This document shows, piece after piece, positions 26,433-35,381 of a stretch of DNA of 64,000 bases. Position numbers and translations under genes: made by a program. Location of the stretch: NCBI GenBank assembly GCA_016235345.1, contig JACRLG010000024.1:186001-250000 (forward strand). The letters are read 5' to 3'. The DNA comes from Deltaproteobacteria bacterium (GTDB lineage: Bacteria; Desulfobacterota; Desulfobacteria; Desulfobacterales; Desulfatibacillaceae). Position 1 is the stretch's first letter. Every line of letters begins with the position of its first letter. The notes under the pieces are model-generated. The model was not told the DNA's origin. It did no database searches and saw only the letters and a list, made by a program, of their open reading frames with translations.

Positions 26433-27851
26433 GTGAACCAATTTGGCGCAGGCCGTGCTGCATTCGAGGACGCGTACGTAACGCTTGCCTATTTCGCCAG
26501 GATTTGGCTATCCACCGCCAGGCTGGGACTTCGCCTGGGTCCGGTTTCAATGGGCCGAGCGGCCATCCGTTATCCCTGGGTGATGGCCTTTTTGAAGGTG
26601 AATTCCTTTTACGGAAAGCTTATAGGCGGACGAAGCGGAATCCAGAGAAGGGCCGGCGCCCATTTGGTCCATGCCCTTCAAAACGAGGGCACCAGGGCGT
26701 TTGAGGAACTGGTCTCAAGGCCCGACCGTCTCATACTGAACGAGGACCTGGTACCCCCGGAGATTTTTTTCGCCATGGGGCTTTCCTCCTGGTTCGCCGA
26801 GCTTCTGGGTTTCATCCTTCCCATGTTCGACGCCGGAAAGGCCGAGCATTACATAGACGTGGCCGAAAGCCACGGCCTTCCCCCAGACATTTGCAGCCTC
26901 CCCCGCCACATCATGGGCATAGCCCTTTCCGGCCACCTTCCGAAGCCTGCCGCAGTGGTCACTTCAAATTCGCCCTGCGACGGCGGAATGGCCTCCTACA
27001 ACATAATCGCCAAAGAGCTCGACTGCCCTGTTTTCCGCCTGGACATCCCCTATAATTTTGAAACGGAGAGGGCTGCGGATTATTTCGCTGGCGAGCTTTC
27101 GCGCCTGGTCGCGTGGCTGGAACTTTACACCCCCGGACGCATGGACTGGGACGCCTTGCGCGAAATCTGCGAGGAGCGCAACCGGATGCAGGAGGCCGAG
27201 GCCGCCCTGTGGGACATGCTGAAGGTGAGGCCCGCGCCCCTGGCCGCCGAGCCCGTGTATCTCTCCCACCTGTGGGGTTTCGTGGTGCAGCCGGGCAGGG
27301 CCTCGTCCACCCGGCTTATAGAGGCCATGACGGAATTTGCCCGTAAAAACATGGAGGCGGGGCAGGGGGCCCTGAAAGATGAGCGCTTCCGCACCCTTTT
27401 ATGGGGGCCTTTTCCCGCCCACCTGCCCGAAATCTGGGCCTGGGCCGAGAAAACCTTCGGGGTGGCCCTTCTTCTGGACAGCCTTTCCTACAACAGGCTT
27501 CCGCTAATCGATACAAAAAGCCCCGAATCCATGCTGAAAAGCCTTGGAAGGACCATAATGGCCGGACCCATGGCGAGGCATTCCAGAGGGCCCGCGCAAA
27601 ACTACTTTGAAGACATGTTCTTCGCGGTGGAAAACTTCGGGGCGGACATGATCTGGCATTCCGGCCACGTGGGCTGCAAGAACGCGAGGGCGCTTATGGG
27701 CATGCTCCGGGAAAAATGCCGGGAAAGGCGGATTCCCCTACTGGTGATGGATTATGACCTTTCAGACCCCAGGGCTGGTGATTTGGCGGCGGTGAAGGCC
27801 CAGATAAGCCACTTCATGGAAAACGTCATGAAAACCGCGCCGCTTGCCTGA
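26433..27851 (+). CDS. 2-hydroxyacyl-CoA dehydratase D-component family protein (HgdB/BcrC-like)
   Basis: About 472 residues. The family's radical dehydratases and benzoyl-CoA reductases use [4Fe-4S]-binding subunit pairs plus an ATP-driven activator. Three conserved-type cysteines are present: PPDICSLPRH, TSNSPCDGG and SGHVGCKNAR. GTG 26433 has GGAGG at an 8-nt gap; ATG 26427 is only 2 nt from it. The frame stays open far upstream, but that part overlaps the START gene in another frame and is not real. No second subunit or activator lies nearby, so the reaction is open. Confidence 0.82.
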   Translation: MNQFGAGRAAFEDAYVTLAYFARIWLSTARLGLRLGPVSMGRAAIRYPWVMAFLKVNSFYGKLIGGRSGIQRRAGAHLVHALQNEGTRAFEELVSRPDRLILNEDLVPPEIFFAMGLSSWFAELLGFILPMFDAGKAEHYIDVAESHGLPPDICSLPRHIMGIALSGHLPKPAAVVTSNSPCDGGMASYNIIAKELDCPVFRLDIPYNFETERAADYFAGELSRLVAWLELYTPGRMDWDALREICEERNRMQEAEAALWDMLKVRPAPLAAEPVYLSHLWGFVVQPGRASSTRLIEAMTEFARKNMEAGQGALKDERFRTLLWGPFPAHLPEIWAWAEKTFGVALLLDSLSYNRLPLIDTKSPESMLKSLGRTIMAGPMARHSRGPAQNYFEDMFFAVENFGADMIWHSGHVGCKNARALMGMLREKCRERRIPLLVMDYDLSDPRAGDLAAVKAQISHFMENVMKTAPLA

Positions 27852-28057
27852 CCGGCGCTTCCAGGTTTTCCGTGTCCGTTTCCGTCTTCCTCGTCCATCC
27901 CGCTTTTATCGCGTGTCTTCCGTTCCTCTTTCGTTGAAAATGGCTTCAGGCTGTTATAAAATTTGGCGTTGACTGATTTTACGTTAATTGCACCGGAAGA
28001 GTTTTTGGGGATTCACTGGATGGCTGGCATTTACGGAAATCATCGGGGAGAAAGCCG

Positions 28058-28333
28058 TTGAATCCAAAAGGACCGGAATCGGCAATGGACAGAAAAATAT
28101 TTTCGCTGGGCTTGACCGTTCCGGCGGTTTCCCTCTACATCCTCTGCACAACCCTGGTGGACCAGGGCAGGACGGTTTCCAGGCGAAACATAGCCCCCAC
28201 CTGGAACTCCTCGGAAGACGACCTGGACGCTGCCTTTTCGGAGCTTGAAAAGCGCGGCGTGGTTCGGCGCATACTCTCCGACCTTGCCGGAAACGACGTT
28301 TTCCGGGTCATGGATTCGGGGGAGTGGAATTGA
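28058..28333 (+). CDS. Small winged-helix-like protein, function unknown
   Basis: 91 residues from TTG 28058 (GGGGAG 8 nt upstream) or fewer from ATG 28085. The region VDQGRTVSRRNIAPTWNSSE followed by FSELEKRGVVRRIL looks like a helix-turn-helix plus wing, with predicted amphipathic helices. It stands between the dehydratase gene and the convergent topA. No family recognised. Confidence 0.55.
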   Translation: MNPKGPESAMDRKIFSLGLTVPAVSLYILCTTLVDQGRTVSRRNIAPTWNSSEDDLDAAFSELEKRGVVRRILSDLAGNDVFRVMDSGEWN

Positions 28334-28420
28334 AAGCTGAAATTTTCATAAAGGAGAGATGTTCAGCCACTGCCTCGATTAAGGCAAGCCGGGCTTTCAC
28401 CCATCTTATCGCAAGCCTCG

Positions 28421-28546
28421 CCCTGGGGGGCTGAGGGCGATGATATGCAAGGAAGGGTAGGAGGGCGGGAAGGACGTGTACTTTAGTACACGACGCGCCG
28501 ACCGACGAAGCCTGACGCCGCAGATCGCGCCCTCAGCCCCCCAGGG
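28421..28546 (-). repeat. Hairpin element copy C
   Basis: Perfect 19-bp inverted arms CCCTGGGGGGCTGAGGGCG and CGCCCTCAGCCCCCCAGGG enclose the conserved interior (CGATCTGC... ...CCTTGCATATCAT). An inner GTGTACT-AAAGTACAC hairpin is present. The arm overlaps the last codons and stop of topA; the element is co-oriented with topA. Confidence 0.83.
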
Positions 28547-30824
28547 TTTCCTTATGCTTGCACTGGCGGTTGGGACATGCCAGATAAAGACCCTCCTTCT
28601 TGCTGGTTTTTTCCACAAGAAAGGGCGAGCCGCAGGCGGGGCAGGGCTTGGGGACGGGCTTGTCCCAGGTGGCGAAGTTGCAGTCAGGGTAGCGGTTGCA
28701 GCTGTAGAAAATCTTTCCCTGGCGCGATTTTTTTTCCACCAGTTCTCCGGTGCAGGCCTCCTGGGGGCATTTGACCCCGGTTGAGGCGCTGGAGGCCGGC
28801 TCGGCCTTGCCGCCGTTTCCGTTCAGGTTTTTCGTGTTCTTGCACTTGGGGTAGCCGGTGCAGGCCAGAAACGGCCCGAATTTTCCCTGGCGCACGGCCA
28901 TTGGCTTTCCGCATTTTTCGCAGGCTTCGGTTTCTTCCAGTTCGGGAAGCTCAACGATTTCAGCCTTTACCTGCCCTTTTTCATCCCTGGTGTAATTGCT
29001 CGTGAACTTGCAGTCCGGGTAGCCCGTGCAGGCCAGAAAAGGCCCGTTCTTGCCGAGCTTTATGTTCACCGGTTTTCCGCACTGGGGGCAGTTCATGTTT
29101 GCCGTTAGCCCCACGCCCTTCACGTTGACCATCTCGCTTGCAGCCGCTTTAAGCGCCTCCCTGAAATGCCCGTAAAACCTGTCGAGAATTTCCAGGGGCT
29201 CGGCCTGGGCGGTTTCCACCCGGTCGAGGTCGTCTTCCATGGCTGCTGTGAAGGTTACGTCGAATTCCCTGGTGAAGCTGGCCACCAGTATGTCGTTCAC
29301 CACGAAACCCAGTTCCGTTGGCCGGAAATAGCCCTTCACCAGCTCGACGTAGCTCTTGTCCCTGATGGTGGAAAGAATGGCCGCGTAGGTGGAGGGGCGG
29401 CCTATGCCCTTTTCCTCCAGTTCCTTTACGAGGCTCGCCTCGGAAAAACGGGGCGGCGGCTGGGTGAAATGCTGCTTGGGCTCTATTTTGAGGCGCTTTA
29501 AGGCGTCCCCGGCGTCCATCATGGGAAGGCGGCTGTCGTCCTTGTCGGAGGCGTCCTCAACACTCTCGTAGAGGACCGTGAAGCCGGGAAAGACCATTAT
29601 CTGGCCTGTTGCCACGAATCCGTAGGGGCCAGCGCTTATCGATATGGTGGTCTTGTCCAATAGGGCCGGCTGCATCTGGCTTGCCACGAAGCGCTGCCAG
29701 ATAAGGCGGTAGAGTTTGAGCTGATCGGGCGTAAGGAATTGCGCCACCTTTTCAGGGGAATTGTAAACCGAGGTGGGCCTTATGGCCTCGTGGGCGTCCT
29801 GGACCTTTTTGGTGTTCTTGAAAAAGCGGGGGGCGTCGGGCCGGTAGTCCTTGCCGAAGGTTTCGCCGATATAGGCCAGGGCCTCGTGGGCCGCTTCGGG
29901 GGCGATTCTGGTGGAGTCGGTACGCATGTAGGTGATGAGGCCCACGGGCTCGCCGGGGCCGAGTTCAACGCCCTCGTAGAGAGACTGGGCCACGCTCATG
30001 GTTTTCTTTGCGGTCATCCGAAGCTTGTTGATGGCTTCCTGCTGCATTTTGCTGGTGGTGAAGGGCGGAAGAGGGTTTTTCTTGACCCGCTTTTTGTCGA
30101 CTTTTTCCACAACGAAATCAAGCCCGTTTAGGGCCGCGACAATGGCCGCAGCCTCGTCGCCGTTTTTCACCGTTATCTTTTTTTTGTCTTTGGTGCGAAG
30201 TCCCGCAAGAAAGGTGGGTGGGCCGTCTTTTTGAAGATGGGCGGTTATGCTCCAGTATTCTTCGGGCACAAAGGCCCAGATGGCCCGCTCGCGCTCGCAG
30301 ATGAGGCGCACGGCCACTGTCTGGACCCTGCCCGCCGAAAGCCCGCTTTTCACCTTGCGCCACAGAAGGGGCGAGACCTGGTAGCCCACCAGGCGGTCCA
30401 GGGTGCGGCGTATCTGCTGGGCGTCGAACTTGTGCCGGTCGAGTTCCACCGGCTCGGCCATGGCCTTTTTTATGGCGCTTTCGGTAAGCTCGTGAAAAAG
30501 CACCCTGTGAAAGACCCGGCCCTTTTTTTCCAGGATTTTGGCGGTGTGCCAGGCTATGGCCTCACCTTCACGGTCGGGGTCGGGGGCGAGGTAAATTTCC
30601 GTGGAGTTGGATGCGGCCTTCCTGAGATTGGCCACCACTTTGCCCTTGCCGGGAATCACCTCGTACTTGGGCTCGAATCCGTGCTCGACGTCTATTCCTA
30701 TTTCCTTGGGCGGAAGGTCAACAATGTGGCCCACCGTGGCCTCCACGTTGAATTTTCCGCCAAGATATTTTTTAAGCGTCTTCACCTTGGTGGGTGATTC
30801 CACTATGACCAGGGGCTTGTCCAA
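28533..30824 (-). CDS. topA: DNA topoisomerase I
   Basis: About 763 residues. Relaxes negatively supercoiled DNA by single-strand passage. The TOPRIM domain begins at the N-terminus (LVIVESPTKVKTLKKYLGG; APDPDREGEAIAWH). The active-site Tyr is in LITYMRTDSTRI. Four C-terminal zinc-finger-like Cys4 repeats follow from about residue 570 (for example CPQCGKP, CEKCGKP, CPACGSP). TTG 30824 is chosen since the protein then begins at the usual position and follows the dprA stop by one base. The last codons and stop lie in hairpin element C. Confidence 0.95.
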   Translation of the reverse strand: MDKPLVIVESPTKVKTLKKYLGGKFNVEATVGHIVDLPPKEIGIDVEHGFEPKYEVIPGKGKVVANLRKAASNSTEIYLAPDPDREGEAIAWHTAKILEKKGRVFHRVLFHELTESAIKKAMAEPVELDRHKFDAQQIRRTLDRLVGYQVSPLLWRKVKSGLSAGRVQTVAVRLICERERAIWAFVPEEYWSITAHLQKDGPPTFLAGLRTKDKKKITVKNGDEAAAIVAALNGLDFVVEKVDKKRVKKNPLPPFTTSKMQQEAINKLRMTAKKTMSVAQSLYEGVELGPGEPVGLITYMRTDSTRIAPEAAHEALAYIGETFGKDYRPDAPRFFKNTKKVQDAHEAIRPTSVYNSPEKVAQFLTPDQLKLYRLIWQRFVASQMQPALLDKTTISISAGPYGFVATGQIMVFPGFTVLYESVEDASDKDDSRLPMMDAGDALKRLKIEPKQHFTQPPPRFSEASLVKELEEKGIGRPSTYAAILSTIRDKSYVELVKGYFRPTELGFVVNDILVASFTREFDVTFTAAMEDDLDRVETAQAEPLEILDRFYGHFREALKAAASEMVNVKGVGLTANMNCPQCGKPVNIKLGKNGPFLACTGYPDCKFTSNYTRDEKGQVKAEIVELPELEETEACEKCGKPMAVRQGKFGPFLACTGYPKCKNTKNLNGNGGKAEPASSASTGVKCPQEACTGELVEKKSRQGKIFYSCNRYPDCNFATWDKPVPKPCPACGSPFLVEKTSKKEGLYLACPNRQCKHKETLGG

Positions 30825-30825
30825 T

Positions 30826-31947
30826 TTATTTATCGCCTCGCGCAAACAGTTTTCCGGGGCTCTGGCAAACCAGGCCCTGAAGTTCAAGGGACAGAAGAAT
30901 GCCGGAAAGGCTTCCGGCGTCCATTTTAACCTTGCGGCTTATTTCATCCACGTGAACGGGCCATGATTCAAGGGCTGCGTACACCAGGGCTTCGTCTTCG
31001 GGAAGAGGTGGCGCGGCCTTTTCCGTTTGGGCGGATCCCGCGCCCAGGGCTGTTTCGATATGCCCGAAAATGGGCTCCAGCACGTCCAGGACATCCCTGG
31101 CGGATTCTATCAGGCAGGCCCCCTGGCGGATGAGCTGGTGGGTCCCCGCGCTTTTGGGGGAAGCCACGGAGCCGGGTACCGCGAAGACCTCCCGGTTCTG
31201 CTCCAGTGCCATACGGGCGGTGATGAGGGAGCCGCTTCTGGCGGCGGCCTCAACAACAACCACCGCTGCCGAAATCCCGGAGATTATCCGGTTTCGGGGC
31301 GGAAAATGCCAGGCCTCCGGCTTGGCGTTCATGGGAAATTCCGAGATCACGGCCCCGTCTTTTATGATTTCCGCGAAAAGGTCCTGGTTTTCAGGGGGAT
31401 AGACCACCGAAAGCCCGCATCCCAGAACCGCGACGGTTTTTCCCTTTGCCTCAAGCGCCCCCTCGTGGGCGGCGGTGTCGATTCCCCTGGCCCCGCCCGA
31501 AACAACTGTGACTCCCGCTTCGGCAAGGTCCTTCGCCATGCGCCGGGTGACATCAAGCCCGTAGCGGGAAGGGTCGCGTGAGCCGACAAGTGCCACGGCC
31601 CTGGATGCCGCCGTAATGTCTCCGTAGTAATACAGATAAGGCGGAGGGTCTGGAATCTGGCGCAACAGCGCGGGATATTCTTCATCGGAGAAAGTCGCCA
31701 CCCTTGCGTAAGAGGAGCGCACCGCCTCCAATTCCTGCTTTACCTCGTCGGGAACCTGCTTCGCCAGAAGAAACGCCCTGGTTTTCTCAGGCAGGCCAGC
31801 GGCCTGTTTTAAGGCCTTTTCCCCGGCGTTTAATATGGCATCGGGGCTTCCAAGGTTGTCGTAAAGGCGCTTGAACAAAATATTGCCCAGTCCGGGCGCA
31901 CTTTTGATGAAAAACCAGGGAAGCAGCGGGTCGTTTTTATCCCACAT
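30826..31947 (-). CDS. dprA: DNA-processing protein DprA (Smf)
   Basis: About 373 residues. DprA loads RecA onto incoming single-stranded DNA during natural transformation. The Rossmann-fold core is evident (ALVGSRDPSRYGLDVTRRMA; VVSGGARGIDTAAHEGAL; VLGCGLSVVYPPENQDLF), with an N-terminal SAM/HhH-like region and a C-terminal winged helix. ATG 31947 has AAAGG upstream and is preferred to GTG 31974. It forms an operon with topA. comEC elsewhere in the window also belongs to DNA uptake. Confidence 0.93.
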   Translation of the reverse strand: MWDKNDPLLPWFFIKSAPGLGNILFKRLYDNLGSPDAILNAGEKALKQAAGLPEKTRAFLLAKQVPDEVKQELEAVRSSYARVATFSDEEYPALLRQIPDPPPYLYYYGDITAASRAVALVGSRDPSRYGLDVTRRMAKDLAEAGVTVVSGGARGIDTAAHEGALEAKGKTVAVLGCGLSVVYPPENQDLFAEIIKDGAVISEFPMNAKPEAWHFPPRNRIISGISAAVVVVEAAARSGSLITARMALEQNREVFAVPGSVASPKSAGTHQLIRQGACLIESARDVLDVLEPIFGHIETALGAGSAQTEKAAPPLPEDEALVYAALESWPVHVDEISRKVKMDAGSLSGILLSLELQGLVCQSPGKLFARGDK

Positions 31948-32053
31948 GGGCCTTTGCCAAAAAAAAGGGCGCACGTAAAACGCGCACCGTGGGGTTTAAG
32001 GGGAGGGGCCGGTTCATGATCGCCTGAAAAACGGGGCTTCCGCAACGGAAGAA

Positions 32054-32085
32054 ACGGGCGGCCCCTGGTGCAATGGGCCGCCCGT
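32054..32085 (-). terminator. Rho-independent-like terminator after secF
   Basis: An 11-bp stem (ACGGGCGGCCC and GGGCCGCCCGT) with a 10-nt loop lies 20 bp after the secF stop. On the minus strand it is followed by TTCTTCC, a weak U-tract. Confidence 0.6.
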
Positions 32086-32104
32086 CAATCAAAAAAGCGG
32101 ACAA

Positions 32105-33172
32105 TCATTTGGCCATCATGTCCGCCCCAACGGCCTTGTTGCCGCCCCGCCAGAAAAGCAGAAAGGGGCAGGCGATGAATATTGATGAATAGGTTCCTGC
32201 AATGAAGCCTATAATGATTGCCAGGGCGAAATCGTGAAGAACCTCACCGCCGAGAAAAAAGATGGCGAACACCGTAAGGAGGGTTACGCCGGAAGTGAGC
32301 ACGGTGCGGCTTAAGGTTTCGTTGACGCTTCTGTTGATGACGGCTTCAAGGGGCATCCTTGCGTACTTGGTGGTGTTTTCCCTCACCCTGTCGAAAACGA
32401 TGATGGTGTCGTTGACCGAATAACCGATGATGGTGAGGATGGCCGCAACGATCTGGAGGTTGAACTCCTTGCCGAGAAGGGCCAGTATCCCCACCGTCAG
32501 CAAGGTGTCGTGCAAAAGCCCCACAATTGCGCCCATGGCGGCCCTTAGCTTGAAAAAGTAGAAACAGACCACGGCGATTACAAGAGCGATGGCCATGAGC
32601 GCATACATGTGGATGCCGAAAAGGGACAGAACGTACATGGTCCCCAAAATTATCGCGCTCATGACAGCCGAGGGCAGCCACTGCATTTCAAAGCGGCCCG
32701 AAATGTAGATCAGCATGAAGATCATGGAATAGAACATGGCGTTTAAGGCCTTGTCCCAGAGGTCGCGCCCTACCTGGGGTCCGACCGCGTCCTTGCCTAT
32801 AACCTCAAAATTGGCCCCGTAGCTCTTTTTGAGGGCCTCGTCAACCTTGAGGCCGAATTCGGAGGTTGCTGCGTCGGCCTCTGATTCGCCGCCCTTGATG
32901 GCGAAGGTTTTCTCTTCGGCAAGTCCGAACTGCTGGATTGAACTGGTTCCAAGGCCCACCTTGTCCAGGGTCTTTCTTATGGCGTCGGCGTTGGTGGCCT
33001 GGGAGAACTTCACCACAACCTGGGTGCCGCCCGCAAAGTCGATGCCCATTTTGGGGCCGCCGTTGATTACCAGGATAAGAATGGCGGCTATGTTGACCAG
33101 GGTGGAAAGGCCTATGGCGATCCACTTCTTGCTGAGGAAATCTATGTTGATGTCGGGCTTTATGAACTGCAT
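32105..33172 (-). CDS. secF: Protein translocase subunit SecF
   Basis: 355 residues with six membrane segments, a partner of SecD in proton-motive-force-driven late steps of protein export. The family motif GIDFAGGTQVVVKFSQ lies just after the first membrane segment, and RND-like repeats follow (GYSVNDTIIVFDRVREN). It is encoded 33 bp after secD. A GC-rich hairpin follows the stop. Confidence 0.95.
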   Translation of the reverse strand: MQFIKPDINIDFLSKKWIAIGLSTLVNIAAILILVINGGPKMGIDFAGGTQVVVKFSQATNADAIRKTLDKVGLGTSSIQQFGLAEEKTFAIKGGESEADAATSEFGLKVDEALKKSYGANFEVIGKDAVGPQVGRDLWDKALNAMFYSMIFMLIYISGRFEMQWLPSAVMSAIILGTMYVLSLFGIHMYALMAIALVIAVVCFYFFKLRAAMGAIVGLLHDTLLTVGILALLGKEFNLQIVAAILTIIGYSVNDTIIVFDRVRENTTKYARMPLEAVINRSVNETLSRTVLTSGVTLLTVFAIFFLGGEVLHDFALAIIIGFIAGTYSSIFIACPFLLFWRGGNKAVGADMMAK

Positions 33173-33205
33173 GGCCGATTGTCCTTTATCCTTTGTATGT
33201 ACGCA

Positions 33206-34822
33206 TCAAATGGAGAGCTTCTTCACGCGGCGGTAAAACACGAAGTAATCGAAGATTATCCGCGTAACCACAATGGCCGTGAAAAGGCTTGAAACAAGAC
33301 CCAGAATCAACGTTACCGCAAAACCCTTGATGGGTCCGGTCCCGAACTGGAACAGGATGAGGGCCGTTGCGATGGTTGTGACGTTCGAGTCTATGATTGC
33401 GTACATGGCGCGCCCGTAACCCGATTCAATGGCGGCGGCGATGGTTTTACCCGTTCGCAGTTCCTCCCGGATGCGTTCGTTGATAAGGACGTTGGCGTCC
33501 ACCGCCATACCAAGGGTGAGGATTATACCAGCGATGCCCGGAAGGGTAAGGGTGGCTGAAAAAGCCGCAAGGCCCGCGCCGATCAGAAGCGTGTTCAGGA
33601 TGAGGGCGAAATCGGCGGCAACGCCAGCGCCCATGTAGTAAATGGCCATGAAAACGAAAACGAAGCAGACGCCCACAATGCCCGCGATGAGGCCGCTTTT
33701 TATGGAGTCGCGCCCAAGGCTCGGCCCGACTATGCGTTCTTCAATGGCCTTGACCGGCGCGGGAAGTGCCGTGCGTAGGACGATGACCAGGTCGTGGGCC
33801 TCTGCGTCGGTGAAGCTGCCTTCTATGATGCAGGCTCCGCCAGCTATCTTTTCCCGGATCACCGGGGCGGATTTAACTACGCCGTCCAGAACTATGGCGA
33901 GGCGCTTGTCCTTGTTGATGCCGGTTATCCGCTCGAACATGGTGGCGCCCATGGAGTTGAACTTGATGGCCACGTAGGGAGAGCCGTTCTGGCTGTCGAG
34001 CTTTACTTCCGCCTTGGTGATAGTGTCGCCGGTCATGAGGGTCTTTTTCTTGACCATCATCTTGGAGCGCGTGACCACGCCGGTTTCAGCATCCCTGCTC
34101 TCTATTTCGAGAATCTCGGTGCCGCGCGGCAGGCGCTCCCCGGCCTCGTACTGGGCCGCGTCGTGCTCGTCGTCAACCAGCTTGAACTCCAACTGGGCTG
34201 CGGTGCCGATTATGTCCTTGGCCCGCTGGGGGTCTTTGACGCCCGGAAGCTCGACCAGTATGCGGCGCTCGCCCTGGCGGCGGATCTGGGGCTCGGTGAC
34301 GCCCAAGGTGTCCACGCGGTTTCTGATGATCTCCGTGGCCTGCTCAACCGAGCTTTTTTTGATGCGGTCCTTTTCCACCTCCAGCATGGTCAGCGTGCCG
34401 ATCCGGTCGTTTCCTTCAATCCTGCTGGTGTAGGAAATTTCCGGATGTTCCTTTGAAAGCAGGTCCCTGAAGGACTTTTCAGCCTCAGGCCCGTTCAAGG
34501 TGACGGATATCTTGTCGCCTTCCACGCGCTCTATGTCCGAGTGGGGGATGCGGGCCTTGCGAAGGGCCTCGTAAAGCGCGTGGACCTTCCGCTCCATCAT
34601 GGTCTCCACGGCCTTTTCCGTCTGGACCTCCATCACAAGGTGCATTCCGCCCTGGAGATCAAGGCCAAGGTTGAAGACCTTGTGGGGCCAGAGGGTGTTT
34701 TCCTTGGTGGGGCTGTCGCCTTCCTTCTTGTTGCGGTAGTAATCTATGGAAGGCGCGAGCAAGGCTATGCCCACGGCCATAACGGCGATCACCAGCGCCA
34801 CGCGCCACGTGAAGTTTCTCAA
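33206..34822 (-). CDS. secD: Protein translocase subunit SecD
   Basis: 538 residues. One N-terminal membrane segment, a large periplasmic P1 region (GLDLQGGMHLVMEV; NRVDTLGVTEPQIRRQGERR) and five C-terminal membrane segments (LTLPGIAGIILTLGMAVDAN). Acts with SecF and YajC at the Sec translocon. The start is TTG with GAGGGA 6 nt upstream. Order yajC-secD-secF is the usual one. Confidence 0.95.
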   Translation of the reverse strand: MRNFTWRVALVIAVMAVGIALLAPSIDYYRNKKEGDSPTKENTLWPHKVFNLGLDLQGGMHLVMEVQTEKAVETMMERKVHALYEALRKARIPHSDIERVEGDKISVTLNGPEAEKSFRDLLSKEHPEISYTSRIEGNDRIGTLTMLEVEKDRIKKSSVEQATEIIRNRVDTLGVTEPQIRRQGERRILVELPGVKDPQRAKDIIGTAAQLEFKLVDDEHDAAQYEAGERLPRGTEILEIESRDAETGVVTRSKMMVKKKTLMTGDTITKAEVKLDSQNGSPYVAIKFNSMGATMFERITGINKDKRLAIVLDGVVKSAPVIREKIAGGACIIEGSFTDAEAHDLVIVLRTALPAPVKAIEERIVGPSLGRDSIKSGLIAGIVGVCFVFVFMAIYYMGAGVAADFALILNTLLIGAGLAAFSATLTLPGIAGIILTLGMAVDANVLINERIREELRTGKTIAAAIESGYGRAMYAIIDSNVTTIATALILFQFGTGPIKGFAVTLILGLVSSLFTAIVVTRIIFDYFVFYRRVKKLSI

Positions 34823-34834
34823 GGCAGGTCCCTC

Positions 34835-35197
34835 TTATTTCTTTTTGTTGTTGTCTTCGTCGTCGCCGCCCTTTGCCGCCGACTGTATGACCGTGGCCAC
34901 CGCCGCTTTCTGGAACTTCACGCGGGTCTTTTCGGCGATTTCCAGGGTCACGGTCGTGTCGTCAACGCCCACCACCTTGCCGTACATGCCTCCGGCGGTG
35001 ATGACCCGGTCTTCCTTTTTCAGGGTATCCCTCATCTTCTGCTGTTTTTTGGCCTCCTTCTGCTGGGGCCGTATCACCAGAAAGTAGAAGATGAAAAACA
35101 TGAGAAAAAGCAGGATGAAGACGCTTGCGCCTCCTCCTCCGGCCTGTCCGCCCGCGCCGCTAGGGGCCGGGGCCATTGCATAAGCTGTGTCGAACAA
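34835..35197 (-). CDS. yajC: Preprotein translocase subunit YajC
   Basis: 120 residues: one membrane segment (VFILLFLMFFIFYFLVIRPQ) followed by the family's cytoplasmic motif QQKEAKKQQKMRDTLKKEDR and a Lys-rich end. Accessory component of SecDF. TTG 35197 has AGGGAGG 7 nt upstream. Hairpin element D lies 32 bp upstream. Confidence 0.93.
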   Translation of the reverse strand: MFDTAYAMAPAPSGAGGQAGGGGASVFILLFLMFFIFYFLVIRPQQKEAKKQQKMRDTLKKEDRVITAGGMYGKVVGVDDTTVTLEIAEKTRVKFQKAAVATVIQSAAKGGDDEDNNKKK

Positions 35198-35229
35198 GGT
35201 GAATCCTCCCTTGATTAATAATTTCTATG

Positions 35230-35349
35230 AGCCTGTCCAAAAACGCGAACTGCTGTGTCAAGCTTCAAAGCCAATTCCGCTACGTACTTTATAGTACGCG
35301 TGGCTCTTTTGGCTTTTTGCGTGACGTGTTCATCGTTTTTATTCAGGCT
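35230..35349 (+). repeat. Hairpin element copy D
   Basis: The arms are AGCCTGTCCAAAAACG and CGTTTTTATTCAGGCT. The interior has AAAGCCAATTCC..., inner stem CGTAC/GTACG. It lies 32 bp beyond the purB stop and 32 bp before yajC, and points opposite to both. A mini-hairpin at 35356-35375 follows. Confidence 0.82.
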
Positions 35350-35355
35350 TATATT

Positions 35356-35375
35356 CAGCCATTTACAATGGGCTG
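35356..35375. repeat. Mini-hairpin CAGCC...GGCTG beside element D
   Basis: CAGCCATTTACAATGGGCTG. A near-identical sequence follows element E at 38371-38390, and a related one (GGCCTGTTGGAAAAGGCC) is at 50069-50086. Confidence 0.6.
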
Positions 35376-35381
35376 GTAATA

